NCBI GenBank assembly: GCA_012295275.1
Contig: CM022671.1
Coordinates: 27,057,822-27,119,821 of the forward strand
From: Chrysomallon squamiferum
Lineage: Eukaryota; Mollusca; Gastropoda; Neomphalida; Peltospiridae
Length of the DNA: 62,000 bases
Direction: 5' to 3'
Each line of letters opens with the position of its first letter. The first letter of the stretch is position 1. Positions 1 to 10,800 of this stretch are shown here, piece by piece. Both the position numbers and the translations under genes were made by a program. The notes beneath the pieces are model-generated. The model made no database searches. It saw only the letters and a program-made list of their open reading frames with translations, and was not told the DNA's origin.

Positions 1-18
1 AATAAAGTTATGGATGTC

Positions 19-114
19 AAATATTAGGGTAGTTTATTTTGCCAAAATACGTCTGTATGTCTATATTGCTTTTCAAAAATTCGTGTTTGTGATATACACG
101 TAATAAATAATCGG
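19..114 (+). repeat. Intronic duplicate, copy A (with 1037-1136)
   Basis: About 95 bp here recur near 1037-1136 in the same orientation. Shared blocks include ATTAGGGT, TATGTCTATATTGCTTTTCA and ATTCGTGTT. Copy A abuts the acceptor of the first visible PLBD exon; copy B lies in the intron two exons downstream. Confidence 0.8.
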
Positions 115-129
115 TACAGTCTTTTACAG

Positions 130-337
130 CTTTACTTTGATCTTCACGAACTAGAACAAATTTTGAATGCGAAAGAAGTAATAAAGAAAAGACAAAATGA
201 CCACTGCTCTGCCATCGTTAAACTATTACCTCATTATAAAAACTTGTACACTGCCCACAATAGTTGGACTGGTTACAGCACAATGCTTAGAGTTCTAAAG
301 AAATATTCGCTTAAATACCACACGACGGAAGATAGAG
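130..337 (+). CDS. PLBD exon carrying the Ntn nucleophile cysteine
   Basis: The acceptor is TTTTACAG before 130 and the donor is GTATAT at 338; the exon ends in phase 1 and joins 814-908 to complete an Asp codon. The motif DHCSAIVKLLP starts at residue 24 of this exon. In PLBD proteins the Cys of this CSA motif becomes the new N-terminus after autocatalytic cleavage and acts as the nucleophile. Its presence suggests an active rather than degenerate copy. The split of the mature chains would fall just before codon 205. Confidence 0.88.
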
Positions 338-587
338 GTATATTTCTAAATACACAGTACTTACTGTTTAGACCGTGTCAGAAATAATTTATTAGGTAAT
401 TATGTAACAGAAAGTAAAATTGCAACTAATACTGAAAGGAATGCAATACAGATAATTATAACGTGAATGCATACGTATATGTGTATTTATTTTTGATAAT
501 AATTATTATTATTGTCTTTATTATGGACGATGTTGTTGTTTCTTTTTATTATTACTGGCACTGCAATCTTTCCTTTTATTATAATTA

Positions 588-654
<67 letters not shown>

Positions 655-3600
655 TCGAGATTGTTGTAATTTTACACATTATTTAAAAGAGACAAATAAA
701 TTATTCTGATTTATTACGGGCAGTGGTTTTACAATTTTTGTTCGCTGAATCACATATCTCAACTATTCTTTTATGTAGTCTATATATATATATATATATA
801 TATCTGTTATTAGATTCTAAATATCCAAAGGGTACTGCCTGGACTTTTTCTTCATACCCTGGTTATTTTACGTCGGCTGACGATTTCCATATTTTGTCAT
901 CACAAATGGTGAGATAACATTATTTTTAAATAAGAGTTAAAAGCTTATTAGTTTCAGTAAATAATTTTAAAACAAACTATTATGAATTATGATACCGTAT
1001 CACGATAATAACAGCCTGCGATACATTTTAGCAAATATAATTATTAGGGTGTTTTATTTTTTTTTTCGAATATACGTCTATATGTCTATATTGCTTTTCA
1101 AATTCGTGTTCGAGACATATACGTGATAGATAATCGATAATTTACACACTGCGGTATGAATGAAACACGTTTTTTTTTTTTTTTTTTTTTTTTCTTGATT
1201 TAATATAAGTGAAACAGAATAACTTAAAATCTCTACATCTTACACCAAATATTAAAGGTAACTATGGAAACATCAATTGATAATTTTAACAAAAAACGGT
1301 GGAATCTGGTCAAGCCAAATGGTATTGTAATGGAACCAGTGCGGTCGTGGACAGCTAACAGACTTGCGGAAACGGGTCAAGATTGGGTAGACACGTTCGC
1401 ACGTTATAATTCTGGCACGTGAGTTACCCTCATAACACCCCTCTACTATACAAGAAATTATTCGTTTTAAAACCAGTTGACGTTTTCGTTCTACCACATT
1501 CCTTCAGTACTTCCCTACTGGTAAAAATTACATTGCTAATTACACTATAATTTTTATTTTATTTATTTTATTTTATATTATTTTTTTTTTTTTTTTTTTT
1601 TTAAGACTACATAAATGCAGCCATTTATTTACAATAGTATTTATAATATAATCGGATAAGTAGTTTGGGTTTCTTTAGCCGGTGATCAAAGTACTGTACA
1701 CACACTTAAAGCAGTTGATTAAAACAGAAGCAGGTTGTAAACGGTCGCTTGCAGATTGTTTGTTTTATATTCAGTTACAACAACCAGTGGATGGTAATAG
1801 ACTATAAGTTATTTGAACCAGGATCCAGTAACCTGAAACCAGGCACCTTGATAATCACTGAACAGTTGCCGTGAGTTTTATTTGAAAATCGTTTCAGTTT
1901 AATTTCAACGAAAAGGACATCTGTGGAGCTTCGAAAAAAATTGATAAAAAAAATATATATATATATATATTATATATTTTCTTAATTGATTCTTTTATTT
2001 GTTTTTACTAGTATCTAGTTTTTGCTTATTATAAAGCTGATAATAAAAATAAGTCCGTTGAAGTGCAAAAGTGACTTTCATCATATAAAAATTCTTAATA
2101 GACTGAGTATACTGCTAATCGGTAATGTATTCCATAATTGTATTTTTATTTACAGAATGTTATCACAATAAACAGGAAAATAACAGCCTCCATTCATTAT
2201 TTGTTGTTTATTGTTGTTGTTGTTGTTGTTGTTGTTTGTTTGTTGTGGTTTTTTTTGCATGAATTTATCATTTTAATTTCGTTATTAACAAAAGGGTCAT
2301 CAGAAATATATAAAACAATAAAGCAATTTGTTTGACCCATCCAAATGCACAATAATTTAATTTAATTTAGAAATTGTTTAACTCTATTGCAGTGGATTTA
2401 TTAAGTCAGCTGATGTCACTGAAATTCTGAAGAAGCAGGGATATTGGGCAAGCTACAATCAGCCGTAAGTTTTAAAATGCAAAACAGAATATAGATACAG
2501 AAAACAGTTTGTGTTTTTTGTAAATGTATGAATTTATGAATTTATTTTTAAAATTCTTATACATACTATATAGCATAAGAGAATGAAAAAATAAAACAAA
2601 AATATAAAATAAGAATTATAACAATAGAGTATAGGTTTTGTAATGATCTGGTCAGTAGTAAGGCTAACAACAGCAGCAGTTTTTATATTTGTATTATAAC
2701 GCATAAACACATCCAGACAGTCTCAAACTGAAATCTGAAGATTCTAAAATATAATTTAAATTTTTATTTAAATTATTAATTAAACAAGACAGTTAACATT
2801 GTTGTTTTTTATTTTTTTTTTTCAGCTATTTTGAAGAAGTTTACAATATGAGTGGATATCCAGAAATGTTAAAAATGTATGGAGATATTTATTCGTATAA
2901 GAACTGTCCAAGAGCAAAAATATTTAAACGTGACCAAGCTTCTATAACTGACAGAAAATCACTCTATAAGTTTATGAGGTAAGTGAGTAGTTGCAGTAAT
3001 TGCTATTTTATTTAATAGTTAGTAGTGCAGCCACAGTTATGTATACTATGAAGACTGAAACTGCAACACTTGTGTGTAAAATAAAACTGTATTCCATATG
3101 ACTAAATGAATAAATTTATCTAAAATACCCATGATATCATTATATAAATGTATTCATTATGAATACAAGTTGTATATGTCATGGCCATAACTACACTGAG
3201 ACAAATTAGGCAAATGCCTCATATTGAAATTGATGATTTTTTTTTTTATACTCAAAAATTTTATGTAAAAAATATAAACTATAAATATCTATTCTGATAG
3301 AAATGATATCCACTGTATGAATTCATTTATGTCTACAGTTACTGTTTGAAATCTGCTGACATCATTGCAATGAATGACATAACTGACTTCAAAGACACAC
3401 GACATCAAAGAATGTTTTTTTGGTCTTTTTTAATTTTTATTTTTTATTTTTGGCAGATACAACAATTATCTTCATGATCCTTTGTCAAGATGTGACATGT
3501 GTACTCCTATTCAAAATGCAGTGTATGCCATATCTGCCAGAAATGACCTCAATCCTCGGAATGGAACATACCCTTTACCTATACAAGAAAATTCCATGTT

Positions 3601-4173
3601 TGGAGCTACTGATGTAAAGGTATAGATTTTCCAACGTTTTATTAATCACTGTTCATCAGACATGCACTTAGTATTATTACATTATTATTTTTTTTCTATG
3701 ATCTTTCGCTTCATTACAAAACTAGATCTACAGCAGTGCACATGTGGAATAGTTTCATGGCTTTAAATAATGCACTATTTACATTTTTAAAATTAAAAAA
3801 TAAATGAAAAAAAAAGAGAACTAATGAGAAATTTCACCATCAGTGAATTAGTGAACAAGATGCCAGCAAGGAACTAAATATATAAACTCCACCATAACAT
3901 ACTAATGTGAAAAAAAGTGTCCAGATGAAATATATTATGACAGAACTGATAATAATTCTTTTTAAGATTGTCTCCTACATGGATATACCATGGATGTTGA
4001 TAGAAGCAGCTTCTGGACCTACTTTTGAACAAGTTCCTCCATTTCAGTGGAGCAAGCAGAGTGAAGATGATAACGTACAACACTTTGGTCAGCCCGATTT
4101 GTTCCAGTTCAGTCCTGTTTATTTCAATGGTACCAACCTTCCACTGCAGCATGTTCATCCACTGAATGAATAA
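130..4173 (+). CDS. Phospholipase B-like protein (PLBD1/PLBD2 family), 3' part of gene
   Basis: Eight coding exons join in frame with GT-AG introns: 130-337, 814-908, 1258-1418, 1775-1870, 2393-2464, 2826-2978, 3457-3619 and 3967-4173 (stop TAA). They give 384 residues; the 5' exons lie left of the window. The protein matches the PLBD (LAMA-like) family, which are lysosomal Ntn hydrolases matured by self-cleavage. Visible family motifs are DHCSAIVKLLP with the predicted nucleophile Cys (codon 205-207), AHNSW, SSYPG, YNNQWMVIDYK, YWASYN.PYFEEVYN, RYNNYLHDPLS, ISARNDLNP and AASGPTFEQVPPFQWS followed by GQPDLFQF.PV. The last of these is the usual C-terminal signature. Splice phases agree at every junction and no frameshift or internal stop is seen, so the gene looks intact. 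PLBD1 and PLBD2 cannot be told apart with confidence from this part. The lipid substrate is uncertain for the family. It faces WSB tail to tail. Confidence 0.95.
589..654 (+). repeat. (ATT)n microsatellite
   Basis: An almost pure TTA/ATT trinucleotide array of about 20 units in a PLBD intron. The poly-Leu and poly-Ile reading frames across it are artefacts of the repeat. Confidence 0.95.
661..760 (+). repeat. Dispersed repeat, copy 1 (with 10972-11072)
   Basis: About 100 bp match 10972-11072 in the same orientation at roughly 80 percent by eye. Shared blocks are TTGTTGTAATTTTACACA, ATTTATTA.GGG.AGTGG and AATCACATATCTCA. Two diverged copies in introns of different genes point to an old interspersed repeat. 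No terminal repeats or tail identify its class. Confidence 0.75.
780..803 (+). repeat. (TA)n microsatellite
   Basis: A TA dinucleotide run lying immediately before the acceptor of PLBD exon 814-908. Confidence 0.95.
1037..1136 (+). repeat. Intronic duplicate, copy B (with 19-114)
   Basis: This is the second copy of the segment at 19-114. It differs by a few substitutions and by expansion of a T run. It ends at TAATCG, just before a 25-base T tract. Confidence 0.8.
2203..2240 (+). repeat. (TTG)n microsatellite
   Basis: A TTG/TGT trinucleotide run in a PLBD intron. Open frames through it (poly-Val) are not genes. Confidence 0.9.
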
Positions 4174-4304
4174 ATTTATTTATTTATTTATTTATTTATT
4201 TATTGCTCTTTTTCAGCCAAAGATATATATTTTACAGGGATCAAGTATCAAGTTTAATGAATCAGATGCCAAATATTTGCAGTTTTTATATTTAAGGATT
4301 TCCT

Positions 4305-4338
<34 letters not shown>

Positions 4339-7300
4339 ATTATGTTAATTTTTTTTTTTATATTCAGAGAAAAGAACCAATAATAAAAAATAAAAAAATA
4401 ATAACAATAACAAAAAAATAAATAAATATAAAATAATAATAATAAATACATAAAATAAATAAAAATAATTTATTTTGTAAAATAATAAATTAATAAATAA
4501 CTTGATTAGAAAAAGAAGTTTTTTTTAAAAATAGTAACAATAAACTTTTCCAAAAAACTAATTATATTTGTAATATTTCTTTAACACTTTTATTATGATC
4601 AGGTGATTTTGAAAAGTTTAATTTTTCATTTATTTAAAAAAGTGTTCAAAGGCTGTTAGGTTACAAGACTTGTTTTAAGATGTCAGAAAGGATTTCTAGT
4701 AAAGTGAATGAAGAAAAATACTGGGATGTATCTAAATGAGCTAGACAGATTATTTTCTTTATTTAAATTTCAACAAAAACAATATATAACATTAGATGTG
4801 ATCTTTATTAATAGATAAATAGCATCTCTTTGTACAGTCAAAAAAGAAAAAAAGTACTGACCATCATGAGATAATTATTTATTAAAAAAAAAAAAAAAAG
4901 TATCATGATGACTGTCTTACAAAACAAAACAAAGGCAAAACAAATACAAGATATAATTTGCAAGTGAAATTTTCAACTCTTGTATACTTCCCTACTGCTG
5001 TATATAGCACCAGTCTTGTCATTCCTTCCTGCATAATACCTCCTGTTGCCTAAAATACTTACTGTTTACAATTATAATTTGTTTCACAGTGAAAATTTCA
5101 CTTCAGAAGCACTGTATCAAAAGTCTAAAGCACTATATGTGTTTATGTAATAAAAACAAATTCAAGATATGTTAGAAAATTAAGCCCAAAATTTCTTTAT
5201 TACAATCATTTATTTGTTAAATAACAAATATCTCAACAACAAAATGAAACTAATAATTAAAACCAAGAAATAGTTGTAAATTGAGCATTATGTATCAGGC
5301 ATACTGTTTATCATATTTCCATAATATCTATTTAAATTTTATTAAGAACTTATAAATAAATAATTAGAAAAGAAATTAACAAACTTGACAAAAATAAATA
5401 AATGATTACATTATAACAAATAACATTTTTCTTTATAAAAATAAATACTGTTAACAGTTTTGTTATAACATATGTATAAACATCTTGTCTATGGGTAATC
5501 ATAACAGACGTCATAGTAATAGAAACAAAAATATGACGCTATAGGTTTCACCTTTATTATTTTACTTTTATTTTTCTTAAAAACTGTTGAATTACATAAA
5601 AAAAAAATATTCTTAAAACTATTTCTAAACGTAATTTTTAATATTTTTTCTTTTAATTCAATTCTTTATTAATAATAAATAATAATTAATAGTAATATCT
5701 TTTCACTCATTTCCCTTTTTTAAGGGTTAGAATATCAAACAAACATTTGGTTAAACCATTGCCTAGCCTAATAAAATGTTCTCAACTAACTGTAAATATA
5801 TGAAATGATTTTTTATTTTTATTTTAATATACATTATCTGTAAATAAAAAAGCCATATTACATATCCACCGCAAAGCTCAAGCATAGGACTAATACTTTA
5901 ATATTATATGTAACTGATATTTACATCACAAATAGCAACACATCTAACTCTTAAAAAAATGTAATAATTAAAACAGAAGTCCAAAATAAAAGGTTTTGTA
6001 ACATCATGGCATATTATGTTAGAAGAAATGTATATAAATAAAAAGAAAAAAGGTAAAAAGGTTTTAACTACCATTGCTGTATTGGAAAAGGATTTTTTTT
6101 TTTTTAAAGTATAGACATAATTAAGTTAGTTTTGCAATAACATTGATTTTAACAGAAAATTATAGTAATTTAAAAAAAAATTCTTACATGTCAATCTATT
6201 ATTTATTTTCTTTTTCAAATTAGAAAAATGTAGATAATGGGTGAAAAAGTTGAAAAATATATGATCATTAAACAATATTGAGGTACTAATATCATTTATA
6301 TAATTAAAAGTAACTACATTACGTGTACATTTGTTGAAGCTTATAACGTTTATGAATTATATTATTTAACTACCAGTAAAAAGCATTTCTTAATAAGAAA
6401 GGTATGTACTAAAGCAATACTGTAAAATAACAAAAATATCCCGTCTAAAGAAAATACTCAACTATTTATTTTACTCATATTTTTAGAACAAGAGTATACA
6501 GTACTATTTAAATAAGAGATCAGATGATAAGATATGTAATATAAACAAGCTGAACATTAACCCATAAATTTATAGTAATGAATAATGCATAAGCACATTC
6601 ATAGAATTGAAACCAAATTAAGAGATTCATGATTCTTAATAGCAATTATTTATATAAAGTCCTCATAATTTTTTTGTACTTGATTCATACTATACATCAG
6701 CTGATATTACATTTCACATCAGTTAGGCAGACAATTAGTTGCAGTTATATTAGTTTTTATCATATTTTGCAGAAGGGAAAATATGCATGATATATTTGCT
6801 AGATATCATTATTGGAATCCAAAAATTTATTTAAAAAACCACACTTACCAATCAGACACACACACACACACAAACAAAACAGCAAAAACATATTCACAAT
6901 CACATGCACAAGAAAACAACTGACCTGTCAAATGTACTCTCAAAAACACACCTTTGCATTGTTGTCAGAAATACAGTTTTAACAGAAATACTTCACTGAA
7001 ATGGTTTATTTCAAGTCTTGATGAGAATGACTAAAAGACTATTATACGATGGGTCAGATCTTGTGCTAATTGTAACTTCTTGTTTTCATCTTTTCTTTAG
7101 TTTAATCCACAGTACATGTTCTCAAAAAAAGAACAGTTTTATGCCACAATCACTAACATGAAAAGTAAAGCACTAAAATAATCTTATGTAAAAGGTAAAA
7201 TAACAGCACTAATTTAAATATACTAATAAATAGATTAAATGTAATTGCTAAAAAAAAAAGACAATTTGTTTCTTATCAAAATAATATCCTAGTATTATCT

Positions 7301-7633
7301 TCTAATGAAAACCAGTTACATGTATAAACTTTTGAAATTACATTTAAAAAAAACAGCACTATTCAAGAATTTTAAGAAAACCCACACTGTTTAAAAAATA
7401 ATTAACCATTAATATGATAAGTGGCTCACGGAATTTTACCAGGGGAACAATTTTTCTTTTTTCTTCAAAACTACCATAACTTACAACAAAAAAAGCAATG
7501 CACAATGCAGACTTAGATCTGAAATTTCCTCCAAAGGATAAAATATCTAAAAAGACTGAATCCACTTAAAAGAGGTTATTAAAGAAAGACAGATTTGAAA
7601 AACTCTCAGAGAATGTTATGTTGATGGATTAAT
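4174..7633. other. Tail-to-tail gap between PLBD and WSB
   Basis: No coding exon is recognisable. The stretch starts with a (TTTA)n run (4175-4203) and a T tract near 4308-4335 and is otherwise A+T-rich unique sequence. It must hold the 3' UTRs of PLBD (+) and WSB (-). AATAAA and its complement are so frequent in this composition that no poly(A) site can be chosen with confidence. Confidence 0.7.
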
Positions 7634-7805
7634 TCACAGTTTCTGAAGGTCTTTGTACTTGAGAAATTCTTTCACCCGGAGTGGAACGTGCAGATGATCA
7701 ACCATCTGAGTTGTGACAATTTTACGTATGTTTGTTCGACAAAGATGCTGCAGACTGTTGATTGTCGTTGGACTTGTGTAGAAATCAACAGAACCATCCC
7801 GGCAC
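7634..7805 (-). CDS. WSB1: WSB SOCS-box exon (last coding exon)
   Basis: The acceptor is GTCACAG (minus strand) before 7805 and the stop TGA is at 7636-7634. It encodes residues 359-415. The BC box SLQHLCR (376-382) is intact, as is the following IRKI. The Cul5-box position reads L397-H398-V399-P400, where human WSB1 has LPIP. The chain ends in KEFLKYKDLQKL. Confidence 0.93.
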
Positions 7806-10800
7806 CTGTGACAAAAAAGTGTACACTGTATAAATATTTCTTCTTTTACCGCTTTTCCTTTCATGCTGTTTGAGAAAAAGTAAGGATAACAAAATTGTGA
7901 AAGAAAGGCGAAAAAGAAATGACAAAAACCCTATATCAGCAAAACTACTTCTCAGGAATAACTTTTTGGGGGTCTTTTTAAAAACAACCAAAATGTATTT
8001 TATGTCTATAGCACTGGCAAAACACAAAGAGTGGAATTATTTATGTGAACAGATTAATAATTTTAAAACCATATCTCACAGAGTTGAAATTTCATTTTCC
8101 ATCAAATAACTGAAAATCCATTTGACTATTATTTCACAATAAAATTTTTTTTTGACTGTTTCTATTTATGTTCACTTACCCAACTGCAACCAGTGCACCA
8201 TCAGGTGAATACCTACAGCACAAAGCACTATGATTCTCGGCTATTGTTTCAGGATCTCCATCATGCCACAAACGCCAAAATCTCACGTACCTAAAACAAT
8301 ACAAAAACATTTATAATGTTTAAACCAACTGTATATGTGCAAAGTTTATGCAGATAAACTTTACATTCTTACTTGTATCATTATAAACAAGGAATGGTCA
8401 AATTACTGTGCTTAATAAATTAAAAAACGCTTACCCATCATCTGCAACAGTTACAACATGGGTTGTATTGCAGCTGAATGAAACACTCCGCACAAAATGA
8501 TCATTTGCACCACTTGCATAGATCAGACGTGGAGGAGGGAATAAATGACTGAAAAGAGACAATAAAAGATTTTTAAAAAATTTTATGATAGGATTTCATT
8601 ACCGTATAGACTTGTGTATAAGTCAAATTTTGGGAGACTATATTAAGGTAATATTTTGGGGGTCGACTTATACATAGGTAATGCTTTTGTAGCTGTTGCT
8701 GAAGAGTCGCCATTTTGACTATTTTTTTGCTACGGGATGCATCTAAAATAATCGCGGTCTTTCAGCTTTTCAAAAATAGAATTTTATCGTATAAATTTTT
8801 TTTGAAAAATTAAATAACAAAACCAAATATGAATGTAAAACATGATATTCTTCTGTTTAATGACATAAAAATACATTTTAAAGTGAGAAAACCGTCAGTA
8901 CAGCGTTATGCCTTATGGCGTCTTGCAATGATCTAGGAATGCAGACTTCTCTGCCAAATTGCACTAAATATCGGTCCTAATTTCATAAACAAAACTCACT
9001 TGTTTAATTGTAAAGAATTTGGTGAAATAATATTGCAATCGTCATTAATATCCACTACCGACAAATTTTGTAAATCATAGAATGGCTAAATATAACGGTA
9101 AGTTAGGTCTCCATGTTAGACCTATTACATTAAAGAGATACTATTTATGATACATTTAGGCTATAGCTCGTGTAATACATCATTTACGTTATTATGGTAT
9201 GTTCGTGCAAGTTATGTTACAGTAGGCGTACAATGGAGGCCTTCATGGCACTGTCACACTGGTCTAAAAATAGTGACGGTGCCTGGAATCTACAGTCGAC
9301 TTATACACAAGTAATACCTAAAATGACGCAATTTTTGGTCTTAAAATACACATCGACTTATACATAAGGTTGCCTTGTACACAAGTATATACGGTACTTT
9401 ATTTTAAAAATGATCATTGTATAATAAAATTAATAGAATTTTAACCAAATATCCATAAAATAACTTGTACGAAAAATAATTCATCAACAATTTCAACAAA
9501 GGTAAAAGAATTTAAAATTTCAAATATAAAATTCTCTGCATCTACATTTACAGAACATTACACCTAACTGAGCAAAAAAATAAAAGAAACAAAATTGTAA
9601 TAAAAAAAATAATAAATAAAAAAATAAAAAATAAATAAATTATATAAATAAAACAAATGAATTTTTCATTAAAATAACAAATAACATAACATAACATAGC
9701 ATAACACAAAACAAAACATTTGGTAATAAGAACTTACTTTAAATCACAAATAGCATCACCGGTATCTGTGTCCCAGATTATCACTCTGGTGTCGTATGAA
9801 GCTGTGGCAAGAAGTGCCCCATCTTTTGAGAAATCACAGCTCACAACATTATGATGATGTCCCACCAGCTTCCTTGGTTCTTCTGATAAGCTGTCAATGT
9901 CTTCTGCTTTATAAAGCATAACCTGCAACGTATTTTAAAGAGGAGTTGTAAAACATTAAAACAGTATATGCTGATAATTTTCTAAAACATTCTAAAATAG
10001 AACCTCTGCAAATTAATATTTCCTGATCATTGTATGTAACGCTGGCCAGAAATATTAAAACAATTAAAAACTTCAGATCAAGACAAAACTGACTGCTTCA
10101 TTTTTCTGAGAAAAATACTTGGGTGAAAAAGAAGTTTTGAACAAAATTTTACATGAAAGCAGTGTTGAACATTGTGATTATTTCCAGGAATTCGTGGTAA
10201 TTTTTAACAGCATAAATTAGTGAGCAAACAAATGTAAAACTTAATCTATTAACTTTTTCAATTAAAAAAGATGAGTATATATTTCAGTCAGTATACCAAA
10301 TAAAACTTTTGTCTCCAAGTCTAATTTTACATTATAATTTATATTGTCTTACGAAAGTCAACAAATTTATGAATTTGTCTAAAATAATGTCTGAATTAGT
10401 TTCTTTAAGATCAGAGTTTAGAACTTACAACTGAAACTGTATTACACATACATTTAATTAAGTAACAATATGGTTGTATTAGTCTCTGTATTCCAAAGTA
10501 GGTATGTTCTGAAAACTACAATGTTACTTACACATTTACAGTCTCCCACACAAGCTAAATACTTTTTCTTGTAGGACCAGCGACAACCATAAGCCATTTG
10601 ACATTTTGGCCTGATTGTGTGATACATGTTGCCATCCATATGCATATCCCACAGTTTGATCGAGCCATCCCTTGATGCACTTGCTAGATGGAGGTTTCCA
10701 TCTGGTGCAAAGTCAAGATCGCGGATAACATCTTTGTGGTCCAAGAGCTCCATTAACAACTGACCTGAAACGATATCAAAATTACAGACTAGTAAATTGG

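Noticed and set aside
463-709. Open frames of poly-Ile and poly-Leu
   Set aside because: They are translations of the (ATT)n microsatellite; no start context or family match.
2138-2335. 65-codon frame with poly-Val
   Set aside because: It runs through a (TTG)n repeat inside a PLBD intron.
3874-4158. 94-codon frame on the minus strand
   Set aside because: It is the shadow of the last PLBD exon, which is coding on the plus strand with family motifs.
7688-8109. Plus-strand frames over the WSB 3' exons
   Set aside because: They are antisense shadows of WSB coding exons and introns.
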